This document shows, piece by piece, positions 10,731 through 19,393 of a stretch of DNA of 64,000 bases (position 1 is its first letter; each line of letters opens with the position of its first letter). Source of the stretch: Verrucomicrobiota bacterium (GTDB lineage Bacteria; Verrucomicrobiota; Verrucomicrobiia; Limisphaerales; JADJPG01); contig JADJPG010000045.1 of assembly GCA_016713365.1 (NCBI GenBank), positions 1 to 64,000 on the forward strand, read 5' to 3'. The position numbers and the translations under genes were made by a program. Below the pieces are notes generated by a model. The model had not been told where the DNA came from and ran no database searches. It saw nothing but the letters and a program-made list of their open reading frames with translations.

Positions 10731-11675
10731 ATGCCCCCCTCCCCTCAAACCGACACGCTCATCTCCCCGGCCGCCCTCATGGCGATCAAGAACCTGGAGA
10801 TGCGCGCGCGCGTCGTCGTTGAGGGATTCTGGAACGGCCTTCATCGCAGCCCTTATCACGGCTTCTCCGTCGAGTTTACCGAGTACCGCCAATACACGCC
10901 CGGCGACGATCCGCGTTACCTCGACTGGCGTCTCTTCGCGCGCTCCGACCGTTACTACATCAAGAAGTTCGAGGACGAAACTAACCTCCGCTGCCACCTG
11001 CTTGTCGATGGCAGCCGATCGATGACCTACGGTTCCCTCGACTGGACCAAGGCCCAATACGCCCACACCCTCGCCGCCACCATCGCCTACTTCCTCCACC
11101 AGCAAGGCGACGCCATCGGCCTGCTCACCTTCGACGAAGCCATCCGCGAATACCTGCCCGCGCGCCATCGCCGCAGCCATCTGCGCCAGCTCATGCTCAC
11201 GCTGGAGAAACCCGCCGGCGGCCAGGGCACAGACCTCACCGCGCCGCTCAAACGCATCGTCGAGCTCGTGCGCAAACGCGGCCTCATGATTTTCATCAGC
11301 GACCTGCTCGCGCCCATCGAGACGCTGGAGCGCAACCTCGGCAACCTCGTCGCCTGCGGGCACGAGGTCCTGCTCTTCCACCTGCAGGACCCGGCCGAGC
11401 GCGACTTCAAGTTCGACAAAGCCTCGCTCTTCCTCGACGCGGAATCCGGCCGCGACCTCTACATCGATCCCGCCGCCGCACGGAAGGATTACCTCAGCAA
11501 GCTCGAAGCCCACACCGCCGCCGCGCGCCTCTGCTGCGATCATCTTGGTGTCGGGTATCACGCGCTGGCCACCGACGCCCCGCTCGAACTCGCCCTCTTC
11601 GACTTCCTCCGCTCCCGCATGCAACGCGCCAAGAAAGTGCAGCGGAACGTGGTGAGAAGAAGCAGCGCGGCATAG
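10731..11675 (+). CDS. DUF58-domain protein
   Basis: The 314-residue soluble protein carries the DUF58 signature GFSVEFTEYRQYTPGDDPR (~47–65) and YLDWRLFARSDRYYIKKFE, followed by a VWA-like domain with HLLVDGSRSMTYG (~88). That stretch is a MIDAS-like DxSxS site. It is the usual MoxR partner and may be clamped or remodelled by it. The start is ATG at 10731 with no strong Shine-Dalgarno sequence. The VWA/BatA membrane protein that normally follows is absent: a DUF2971 gene of different composition comes next instead. Confidence 0.93.
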   Translation: MPPSPQTDTLISPAALMAIKNLEMRARVVVEGFWNGLHRSPYHGFSVEFTEYRQYTPGDDPRYLDWRLFARSDRYYIKKFEDETNLRCHLLVDGSRSMTYGSLDWTKAQYAHTLAATIAYFLHQQGDAIGLLTFDEAIREYLPARHRRSHLRQLMLTLEKPAGGQGTDLTAPLKRIVELVRKRGLMIFISDLLAPIETLERNLGNLVACGHEVLLFHLQDPAERDFKFDKASLFLDAESGRDLYIDPAAARKDYLSKLEAHTAAARLCCDHLGVGYHALATDAPLELALFDFLRSRMQRAKKVQRNVVRRSSAA

Positions 11676-11688
11676 GAAAGAAACTGCG

Positions 11689-12627
11689 ATGGATGGGGAA
11701 GACTCTTCGCGAAGAAGTCCACGACTTTTCAAATACTTTTCTCCAGAACGACTGGATGTTCTTCGTGAGAATAGAATCCGGTTCACACCGCCATCCGAGT
11801 TAAACGATCCATTTGAGATAGTTCCACACATCTCAATTAGTGATTCGGAGTATGAAACCATGGCCGACGACCTGGGAAAGAAAGCATACGCGTTAGAACC
11901 GGTCCTGAATCCCAATGCCGATCGAATCTCGTGGCAGGAATGGAAACGTTCGTTTTGGCTACCGCAACGGAAGATGGTGATCGATTCTCTGCGCACCTAT
12001 CATGAAGAGTTTAACGAGATATTCCCTCGGCAGCTCCAAGTGCATCTAAGTGGATTTTTCGGAATACTTTGCCTCTCCGAGAACCACGAAAGCCTTTTGA
12101 TGTGGGCTCACTATGCCAAGGGCCACACTGGTTTTGTCCTTGAGTTTGATCCGGATCAGGAGCCCTTCTACCGCGAACGTGGCGAGGTTGCCTACCTCCC
12201 GGATCGGCCTACATGGAAACGACCATCCCGCGATTTCGACAAAAGCATCTTCTTCACAAAAAGTCCCGAATGGCGTTACGAGAAAGAGCACCGCGTTCTT
12301 CGGAACTTCACTGAACTTGAACAACATCCTCTCCATGGTACGAGTGGAAGAAACGGGTACTTTGCCAAACTGCCGGAATCATCAATCAAGGCTGTATATT
12401 TTGGCTGCCGCATGGAGAACGGAACGATCACCGAAGTTCTGGATATTCTGAAGCGGCCGACATATCGCCATGTGAAGGCTTTTCTCGGCCTACCTGCCAA
12501 GGATTCGTTCAGATTGAATTTTTCCGAAGGAGACCAAACCGGTCTCATCGACCCTTCGGTCGTAAACATTCTCACAAAGATATTTGGCGTAGACTACAGC
12601 GGGATTAAAAAGGAGCGTTCCAAGTGA
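11689..12627 (+). CDS. DUF2971-domain protein
   Basis: The 312-residue protein matches the DUF2971 pattern: an N-terminal LFKYFSPERLDVLRENRI (~13–30), PSELNDPFE (~36), then CLSENHESLLMWAHYAKGH (~130) and EWRYEKEHRV. The biochemical role of this family is unknown, and its genes often sit in accessory or defence-type regions. GC content is clearly lower than in moxR and DUF58, and there is no overlap with the upstream gene (13 nt gap). I infer an inserted accessory gene at the distal end of the MoxR operon. Confidence 0.88.
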   Translation: MDGEDSSRRSPRLFKYFSPERLDVLRENRIRFTPPSELNDPFEIVPHISISDSEYETMADDLGKKAYALEPVLNPNADRISWQEWKRSFWLPQRKMVIDSLRTYHEEFNEIFPRQLQVHLSGFFGILCLSENHESLLMWAHYAKGHTGFVLEFDPDQEPFYRERGEVAYLPDRPTWKRPSRDFDKSIFFTKSPEWRYEKEHRVLRNFTELEQHPLHGTSGRNGYFAKLPESSIKAVYFGCRMENGTITEVLDILKRPTYRHVKAFLGLPAKDSFRLNFSEGDQTGLIDPSVVNILTKIFGVDYSGIKKERSK

Positions 12628-13012
12628 ACGTATAAATTTGATCGTTGTGCTCCTGCCGAATCACATTGTGACCGCATTCTCCAGCCCAGCGGTTGCCGAG
12701 TTCGCGAGGTTACCCTGGATTGAAACGGTCCATCCGCGCCTCAACCACAACGTGGTTGCGGCCATCATCGGCAACATTCGCCACAACCTCGTTGAGGTTG
12801 ATGGATTCTCGCCGCCCATTTCCCAAGGTAGCCGCTGCGCGCCAACCTTGGGCTGAAGGCCAGAACGCCGTTGGCGTTCGCACCCGGAGCGCGACTCTGC
12901 GAGTCGCAGCAACGTTGCCGCTACAGAAAATGCCAGATGCCCTCTGCGTGCTCCGGCGCAAGACCTCGTTGCGGGTCACAGACCCGCGCTCCGAATCTGC
13001 TGATTCACTTCC
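12628..13012. other. Non-coding spacer with degenerate palindromes
   Basis: No convincing gene is present. The stretch holds small hairpins: CAACCACAACGTGGTTG near 12739, an array of GTAGCCGCTGC/GCCGCTAC-like arms at 12831–12923, and a GCGGGTCACAGACCCGC hairpin near 12974. The last ends in GCGCTCCGAATCTG, related to the palindrome at 31983–32052. These look like decayed members of the dispersed repeat families in the window. Confidence 0.55.
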
Positions 13013-16000
13013 TCACGGTGCCGCAGGAACATTCGCGACGCCGTAGGCGCCGAGTGGCAGCCACAGGCCGCGACCGAGCGCGCCGTCGGCTTTGGTCAGG
13101 TCATACCACAGGCATCCGCCGGCGGTGTGTTCGCCGACCTGACGCAGCTCCGCGCCGTTCGTTGCGTCGAAGAGCGTGAGCGCGTTGTCGGAATACTGCG
13201 CGGCGAGCAGGCCGTCGAACTCCGCCAGCGCGTTGATGGAAGTTCTCACCTTCGTTGATGCGGCTCGCGTGAACTTGCCTTCGCGTGAGAGGAACCACGT
13301 GTCCAGCGCGGCGTCGGACGCTCCACCAGTGCCGCCCGGCAGCGTTCCGAAGCGCGAGATGAACACGTTGGTGCCGGAGACGAGCAGTGCGCGGGTGGCG
13401 GTCGAAGGAATCGCCAGCGAGTCGATGCGATGTGCCTTCACACCGTCGTAGGCGCTGGCGTCGAGATACTCCTGCCAGTCCGACGTGCCGGTCGACGTCC
13501 AGTGAACGCCGCGCGTGTAGAGGACTTCGCCGCCGTGGGAGAGCCCGACGAGCGAGCCGGGAATGTTCACCGGCCGGCGCACGAGCGGCTCGGTGGCGCT
13601 GGCGTAATCCACGACGTCGAGATACCAGCGCGTGATCCATTTGCCGACGGGCGGATAGATGACGATCGGATCGATGGCGGCCGCAGCGGCCAGAGTGTCA
13701 CCAGGCGCGGGCGCGGGCGCGGCTTCGTCCTGCTTGATGGGAATGTAGCGCGACGATTGGTGGCTGAGATACACCTTGCCGTCGTGCGCGTAGGCCTGGC
13801 TGAAGTTCCACCATGAGTTGGTGCCGAGGCTGACTGCTGAGGCGAACTTCGGCGACGCGCCATCGCTGACATCGAATGCGATCAAGTTCCCGCCGCTGCT
13901 GCCACCCCAGAACGGATATGGTCGCGCGAACATCGCATCTGCCATGAGCGGGACGGCGCAATTGAAGCAATCCCACCAGTAACCGAACCCGCCACCGACC
14001 CACACGAGCACCTCTTCGCGCGGCCACACGGCCTGAAGTTCATTGCCGAAGTTCACGCCGGACGGCGCGGCTTCGGTCTGGCCGAGAACATTGATCTCCG
14101 GCATCGCCTCGAGATCGAACACGGTGAGCGTGAGCTTCGAAGCAGGCTGCGGATCGCCGGCGCCATCGGCCGCGAGCGCAATGACAGGGTAGTAATACCA
14201 GCCGTTCTGCACGCCTTGAGCGACGTAGAGTTTTGAGCCGCGCTTCGTCGCGCCGAGAATTGGCAAGTCGCCCAGCGCGCGTTCGGCGAGGATTTCATCC
14301 GGCGCATTCGCTCGCACCACACGCAACACCGGCTGCGCGGCGTTCCAACCCCAGCCCGTGGACGAAGCGAGCTCGACAAGAAATTCGCCGCTCAGGAACA
14401 CGCGGTCGACCTGCCAGGCGAGCGATGTGGTGTGGCGAACCACGGGATGATCGCGATTCGTCGCATCGACTGAGAGCAATTCCCAGCCGGAGATGGAGAG
14501 GATGCGATCCGCGTGCAGCGTCGAGCGGCGTGGCTGGAACTGATGCTCGATGACGCCGCGAGCAGCGAGGTTGTCGCGGCCGAGATCGATGAGTTGCACA
14601 CGCGACGCGTAACCGTTGGTGGTGTTGCCGGAGTAGGGAACGAGAATCAGCCCGGCCTCCGGCAGCACGGCGAAGGCTTTCTCGTCCCAGTTCGCTTCGC
14701 TCCACGAATAGCTGTCGCCGAGCGCGACACGGCTCGCCAGCGTGGGCGCGGCGGGATTCGCCACATTGAAGAGCGACACGGCGACGCGATTGCTCTCAAT
14801 GCCGATCGTGACGAGTCGATCGCCGAGCGGTTGAATGTAAGTCGACCAGCCGGGCACATCGACGCTGCCGGCGATGCGCGGGCGTTCCGGGTTCGAGAGA
14901 TCGACGACCCACAACGGATCGATGCGGAAGAAGGTGACGATGTAAGCCTTGTCGCCATCGAAGCGCGTGGCGTGGAGCTGCTCGCCGTGGCCGAGTTCGA
15001 GTTCAGCGAGCTTCACAACGCCGAGCGGCGAGGCGGAACGCGGATCGGGCAGGCGGAAGGTCTCGAGCTTCGTCACCAGCCGGCGGGTGGTTGTGGATCG
15101 CCAGTCCTCGGAAATGGTCGTGAGCACCCCGTCCTGCCAGCGCAGCTTGAACTTGTCCGGCAAACGCCCAGCCGTCTTCAACGTCTCGTGCCGGCGCATC
15201 GAGCCGTCGGGATTCGTGATGTCGACGCTGTGAACGATCGATTGCCACCAGTTCGCCGGATCCTGCGTGGCGGTGAAGAGCAGCCGGTCCGTGGCCGTGA
15301 CGGCGTTGCCGTAACCCGGGAACCAAAGCGTGTCGCGTGCGACGGGTTGAGCGGGGTCCGCGAGATCGAAGGACGAGAGCTGCGTGCCCCATTCCCAGGC
15401 GCCGTTGGTGTTCCCGATAACGTGCCGGTAAGTCTGCGAGGCGACATACAACGCGGTGCCGACCAGACGGCTCTCCACAATGGTTCCCGTCACCGGCAGA
15501 GTGCTGACAATACTGGGCCCGCCCGGCGCGTCGTGAACGACGATGACTTCGCTCGAACCGGAGTAGCAGTTCGCCCGCGCGAGCAGCACGACATGTCGGT
15601 CGCCGAGCAGATACATGTCTTCGCCCACGCCCGGCAGACTCAACGTGCCGCGAACGCGCGGCGCATCGACGTTGGCGAGGTCGATGACCTGCAGCCCGCG
15701 GAGTTGATTGAAGAAGTAAAGCGTCTGCCCGCGAATCTTCCAGATGTCGGATTCCACCACTTCGCGCCCCGCACTCTCGCTGTCGCGAGGATTCGTGCCG
15801 GGAACGGTCAGTACATCGGTGTAAAAGCCGCCGCCGCCTGGGCCGCTCGATGGCGCGCCGTCAAACTCATCAACGCCGGTGAAGAACGCGGCGGGCAAAC
15901 TCTCGGTGTCGTCCACCCGCACGCGCAACATTTCGATGGCCGCGCTCCGCGTGAGCCGGAAGGTCATCGCGCCGCCCGCTTCGGGCACCTGGCTCACAGC

Positions 16001-16225
16001 CCGCGGTTCCCATGCGCCGCTGCCGAGACGTTCGCGGCTTTCCAGCGTCACGCGCTTCGCCCCGGCGGGCACTTGAACGGTGACGACGACATTCGTGGGC
16101 TCAAGCGCGACGGCGGTAATGCTCGGGTTGGCGAGTTGTGCGGAAGCGCGGTGTGGCCAGAGCACGGCGAGGCACAACAAAGCGATAGCGGAAAGATTCA
16201 ACACTAGGCGACGATTCGTTTTCAT
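13013..16225 (-). CDS. Secreted beta-propeller domain protein
   Basis: The 1070-residue exported protein begins MKTNRRLVLNLSAIALL with signal cleavage near ASAQ (~30) and has a GAGGTGCG ribosome-binding site. After a ~100-residue Ig-like start, a propeller of the secreted WD40-related type follows. Its repeats have the form YFFNQLRGLQVIDLAN, YIVTFFRIDPLWVVDLSN and GNLIAFDVSDGASP. It contains internal Gly/Trp/Asn-rich loops and no enzyme motif that I can see. Known relatives are extracellular and poorly characterised. It stands alone, ahead of a hairpin terminator shared with the ABC permease gene region. Confidence 0.85.
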   Translation of the reverse strand: MKTNRRLVLNLSAIALLCLAVLWPHRASAQLANPSITAVALEPTNVVVTVQVPAGAKRVTLESRERLGSGAWEPRAVSQVPEAGGAMTFRLTRSAAIEMLRVRVDDTESLPAAFFTGVDEFDGAPSSGPGGGGFYTDVLTVPGTNPRDSESAGREVVESDIWKIRGQTLYFFNQLRGLQVIDLANVDAPRVRGTLSLPGVGEDMYLLGDRHVVLLARANCYSGSSEVIVVHDAPGGPSIVSTLPVTGTIVESRLVGTALYVASQTYRHVIGNTNGAWEWGTQLSSFDLADPAQPVARDTLWFPGYGNAVTATDRLLFTATQDPANWWQSIVHSVDITNPDGSMRRHETLKTAGRLPDKFKLRWQDGVLTTISEDWRSTTTRRLVTKLETFRLPDPRSASPLGVVKLAELELGHGEQLHATRFDGDKAYIVTFFRIDPLWVVDLSNPERPRIAGSVDVPGWSTYIQPLGDRLVTIGIESNRVAVSLFNVANPAAPTLASRVALGDSYSWSEANWDEKAFAVLPEAGLILVPYSGNTTNGYASRVQLIDLGRDNLAARGVIEHQFQPRRSTLHADRILSISGWELLSVDATNRDHPVVRHTTSLAWQVDRVFLSGEFLVELASSTGWGWNAAQPVLRVVRANAPDEILAERALGDLPILGATKRGSKLYVAQGVQNGWYYYPVIALAADGAGDPQPASKLTLTVFDLEAMPEINVLGQTEAAPSGVNFGNELQAVWPREEVLVWVGGGFGYWWDCFNCAVPLMADAMFARPYPFWGGSSGGNLIAFDVSDGASPKFASAVSLGTNSWWNFSQAYAHDGKVYLSHQSSRYIPIKQDEAAPAPAPGDTLAAAAAIDPIVIYPPVGKWITRWYLDVVDYASATEPLVRRPVNIPGSLVGLSHGGEVLYTRGVHWTSTGTSDWQEYLDASAYDGVKAHRIDSLAIPSTATRALLVSGTNVFISRFGTLPGGTGGASDAALDTWFLSREGKFTRAASTKVRTSINALAEFDGLLAAQYSDNALTLFDATNGAELRQVGEHTAGGCLWYDLTKADGALGRGLWLPLGAYGVANVPAAP

Positions 16226-16263
16226 AACGCACCTCAGACGGGATTGATAATCAGATCAGATTA

Positions 16264-16307
16264 AAACGCCCGGGTGCTTTGGCGTCAACCTGCAGAAGCG
16301 GGCGTTT
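16264..16307 (-). terminator. Hairpin terminator after the ABC permease gene
   Basis: The arms AACGCCCG (16265–16272) and CGGGCGTT (16299–16306) enclose a 26-nt loop. On the minus strand the hairpin is followed by TTTTAATCT. On the plus strand it runs into TTTTTT, so it may work in both directions. It separates the permease stop (16361) from the propeller gene start (16225). Confidence 0.65.
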
Positions 16308-16360
16308 TTTGAGCCGACAATGGCAGGAACCGGAGCGCCAGATGAAAATTCGAACGAAGC

Positions 16361-17341
16361 CTACTTCGCCTCCAGCTGCCGCAACGCCGCGCGTTTGGCG
16401 GCGATGCGTTTCACCAGTTCATCCGCGATCACGCCGGCGAGAATCACGGATCCGATGATCACAAACTCCAGTTGGGTTGGGATATCGAGCATGATGATGG
16501 AGTTGTAGAGCACGCGCATCACCGCCGTGCCGATGATGACGCCGATGATCGTGCCTTCGCCGCCGCGCAAACTGCACCCGCCGAGCACCGCCGCCGCGAT
16601 GGCGTAGAGCTCGTAGAATTCGCCGAGCCCGGACGGCTGGATGGAGTTCAGGTTCAACGAAAACAGAATGCCACCCACGCCCGCCAGCAGGGAACAGATG
16701 ACGTAGGCGAGAATCTTCATTGCGTCGGTGTTGATGCCGCTGAAACGGGTTGCTGTTTCATTTCGGCCCAACGCGAGCAGGTAGCGACCCCAGATGGTGC
16801 GGTCGAGAATTAGCCATGCGATGACCGCCACGACGGCGAGAATGAACACGGACACCGGCAGTGCGAATGCCTCGGTAACCTGTAGTTTCCCCACGGAGAT
16901 CTGGCGCAGACCGTCGAAGCTCTTCCCAAAGCCCTGGCTCTGGTCATCCGTGATGTAGCGTCCCATGCCGCGATAGATCAGCAGTCCGCACAGCGTCACG
17001 ACGAAGGGCTGTAGCCGCATCTTCGTGATGAGCAATCCGTGCGCGAGCCCGATGAGCAGCGACAGCGCGAGAACGGTCACCAGAGTGAGCGGCACGGGCC
17101 AGCCCTTCTGCGTGAGCAACCAGGCCATGAGCGAACCGACCAGTCCGATCACCGAGCCGATGGAGAGATCGATGCCGCCCGTGATGATGACGAACGCCAC
17201 GCCGATGCTGATGATGCCGAAGAGCGATGTCCAGGTGATGAGGTTCTGGAGGTTGTAGGCGCTGACGAATTGCGGATTCGCCACCGCCGTCGCCACAAAG
17301 ACGACAACGAGCAGACCGAAGATGCCGAGAAGCTTTTTCAT
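16361..17341 (-). CDS. Ribose-type sugar ABC transporter permease (RbsC family)
   Basis: The 326-residue inner-membrane permease has about 8–10 hydrophobic helices. The family signature IITGGIDLSIGSVIGLVGSL lies at ~53–72, and the cytoplasmic loop and ATPase-contact region AVLGGCSLRGGEGTIIGVI at ~252–270. It belongs to the CUT2 class of carbohydrate uptake systems and would pair with the ATPase encoded just upstream at 17758–19251. About 400 bp of repeat elements lie between the two genes. No periplasmic binding-protein gene is near, so the substrate cannot be told from context. Confidence 0.93.
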   Translation of the reverse strand: MKKLLGIFGLLVVVFVATAVANPQFVSAYNLQNLITWTSLFGIISIGVAFVIITGGIDLSIGSVIGLVGSLMAWLLTQKGWPVPLTLVTVLALSLLIGLAHGLLITKMRLQPFVVTLCGLLIYRGMGRYITDDQSQGFGKSFDGLRQISVGKLQVTEAFALPVSVFILAVVAVIAWLILDRTIWGRYLLALGRNETATRFSGINTDAMKILAYVICSLLAGVGGILFSLNLNSIQPSGLGEFYELYAIAAAVLGGCSLRGGEGTIIGVIIGTAVMRVLYNSIIMLDIPTQLEFVIIGSVILAGVIADELVKRIAAKRAALRQLEAK

Positions 17342-17433
17342 GCGAATCGTTTGAGATGGTCGGGGGCGGAGGGCGGTGGGAATTGGTGAGGGGCGACGGT
17401 CGGTATGGTGCGCGGTATCCGCTTGGCCTTGGG

Positions 17434-17653
17434 CTCACCCCTCACCCCGGCCCTCTCCCCGTTGAGGGGAGAGGGAGCGCAAGTGATGCCCTTGATCGAA
17501 TGGAAGCATGTCGCCGCGTTTGAAACGTTTGGATTGTTCGAGCGGATTCGCTTCGTTGTCTTAACTACGCGGCAACGCTCACCCGCACAACAATGCGCTT
17601 CCAACGCGACTCCCTCTCCCCTTAACGGGGAGAGGGCCGGGGTGAGGGGTGAG
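17434..17653. repeat. 220-bp palindrome-ended element, family B copy 1
   Basis: The element is bounded by near-perfect inverted arms at 17434–17476 and 17610–17653, each containing CTCACCCCTCACCCC and a CTCTCCCC/GGGGAGAG hairpin. It has no coding capacity. A second copy (24586–24804) has the same arms and length and a related core (GTTTGG, TTGTTCGAG). It has the form of a MITE-like non-autonomous element. Confidence 0.85.
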
Positions 17654-17726
17654 GACGACAGAACGGCATCCAGCGCCGCAACCGCACCCAACCGCACATC
17701 GTTGCGTCGCGTCTTGAGCATGAAAA

Positions 17727-17762
17727 ATTCACTGGTCATCGCGTCATTGGACATTGGTCATT
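17727..17762. repeat. AATGACCAATG repeat, family E copy 2
   Basis: On the minus strand the sequence reads GAATGACCAATGTCCAATG. The TGA inside it is the stop codon of the ABC ATPase gene, exactly as in the moxR copy at 10588. Confidence 0.75.
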
Positions 17763-19251
17763 CCGCCCCGGTCGCCAATCGCATCACCGACTCTTCGCTC
17801 AGCGCATCGCGCTGGAGCTGGCCCGTGATGCGGCCCTGGCACATCACGAGCGTGCGGTCGCTCATGCGGAGGACTTCCTCCATCTCGCTGCTGACAAAGA
17901 GGATCGCCACGCCGCGACCCGCGAGTTCTTCCATCAGCCGGTAAATCTCCTGTTTCGCGCCGACGTCGATGCCGCGCGTCGGCTCGTCGAGCAGCAACAC
18001 CTTCGGCTCCATTGCCAGCCATTTGCCGAGCGCGACCTTCTGCTGGTTGCCCCCAGAGAGAAACTGCACGAACTGCGCGAGGCTCGGCGTCTTCACGTTC
18101 ATCTGCTTCGTCATCTGCGAGGCGATCTCAGCTTCACGCGAGCGATTCAGGAACCCGCGGTTCGCATCGCGACGCAGGCTGGTGAGCGTGGTATTCTGGC
18201 CGACAGCCATTTCGAGAATCACTCCCTGCTGTTTCCGATCTTCCGGCACGAGCGCGAGCCCGGCGCGGATGGCGTCCATCGGCGAACGCATCGCCACCGG
18301 CGCCCCCGCCACGCGAATTTCACCGCCCACGGCGCGGTCGATTCCGAACAGCACGCGCAAGAGCTCCGTGCGTCCGGCACCTACGAGTCCCGCGACGCCG
18401 ACGATTTCGCCGGGCTTGAGGGAAAAGTTCAACGGATGCGTCGGATAGGTGGGTGTGCGCAGGTCGCGGACTTCCAGCAACGCTTCGCCGGAGCCGAACG
18501 AAGCCCGCGCGTGACGCGTGAGGTCCCTTCCCACCATCAGCTTCACCATCGCGTCGTGGTTGATTTGATCGCGCTGTAACTCGCCGGCGTTCTCGCCATC
18601 GCGCAGGACGACGACGCGGTCCGCGAGCTCCTTCACCTCACCGAGTCGATGCGAGATGTAGACGATGCTCACCCCTCGCGAACGCAGCTCCTTCACCACG
18701 CGATAGAGCTGCTCCGTCTCGTGCTGGCTGAGGCTGGAGGTCGGCTCGTCCATGATGAGAACGCGCGCGTTCGTGCTGAGTGCCTTCGCGATTTCCACGA
18801 GCTGCTGGCGACCGAGCGACAACGTGCTGACCAACGTGCGCGGAGCGCAATCGAGCCCGACCTGCTCCAGAAACTTCCGTGATTCCTCGCGCACCCGACC
18901 ACGATCCACGAAGCAACCATGGCGAGGTTCACGACCGAGAAAGATGTTCGACGCGACGTCGAGATTGTCCGCGAGGTTCAGCTCCTGATGAATCAGCGCG
19001 ATGCCGAGATGTTCGGCGGCACACACACTGTCGATGCGCACGGCCCGGCCCTCGACGAGAATTTCGCCGCTGTCCGGCTCCTGCACGCCGGCGAGGATCT
19101 TCATCAACGTGCTCTTGCCCGCGCCGTTCTCGCCGATGACCGCCAGCACCTCGCCGCGCCCGAGCGTGAGGCTGACCTGATGCAGCGCGCGCACGCCGGT
19201 GAAGCGCTTCGAGACGGAGCGGACTTCGAGATAAGGCGCGGCGGCAGACAT
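17758..19251 (-). CDS. Sugar ABC transporter ATP-binding protein (RbsA/MglA family)
   Basis: This tandem ABC ATPase of ~497 residues powers CUT2 sugar uptake. The N-terminal ABC domain has Walker A GENGAGKST and Walker B VLIMDEPTSSL. The C-terminal domain has the degenerate P-loop GLVGAGRTE, LSGGNQQKVALGKWL and VLLLDEPTRGIDVGAK. This asymmetry is typical of RbsA/MglA. The frame extends upstream to 19314, but the ATG at 19251 (MSAAAPYLEVRSVSKRF) matches the family start. It is co-oriented with the RbsC-like permease gene downstream. Its stop codon lies inside an AATGACC repeat. Confidence 0.94.
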   Translation of the reverse strand: MSAAAPYLEVRSVSKRFTGVRALHQVSLTLGRGEVLAVIGENGAGKSTLMKILAGVQEPDSGEILVEGRAVRIDSVCAAEHLGIALIHQELNLADNLDVASNIFLGREPRHGCFVDRGRVREESRKFLEQVGLDCAPRTLVSTLSLGRQQLVEIAKALSTNARVLIMDEPTSSLSQHETEQLYRVVKELRSRGVSIVYISHRLGEVKELADRVVVLRDGENAGELQRDQINHDAMVKLMVGRDLTRHARASFGSGEALLEVRDLRTPTYPTHPLNFSLKPGEIVGVAGLVGAGRTELLRVLFGIDRAVGGEIRVAGAPVAMRSPMDAIRAGLALVPEDRKQQGVILEMAVGQNTTLTSLRRDANRGFLNRSREAEIASQMTKQMNVKTPSLAQFVQFLSGGNQQKVALGKWLAMEPKVLLLDEPTRGIDVGAKQEIYRLMEELAGRGVAILFVSSEMEEVLRMSDRTLVMCQGRITGQLQRDALSEESVMRLATGAE

Positions 19252-19393
19252 CAATCGATCAGCGACGGCGACAGTTGCGGTGACATGCGCCGAAACTACA
19301 AAGCGCCGCCGCACAGGTCACGAAATTGTTCGTCAACGGTGGGGCAGGATTTCCCATTCACGCCTCGCTCATTACGCATTACGCTCTCCGCCG

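Noticed and set aside
12739..12990. CRISPR array in the repeat-rich spacer
   Set aside because: The repeats are imperfect palindromes of varied spacing with no constant repeat length and no spacers of even size; no cas genes are near.
19280..19393. Upstream start for the radical SAM gene
   Set aside because: The extra 38 residues are basic and unlike the family; the conserved sequence begins exactly at MPDIVLTTLN.
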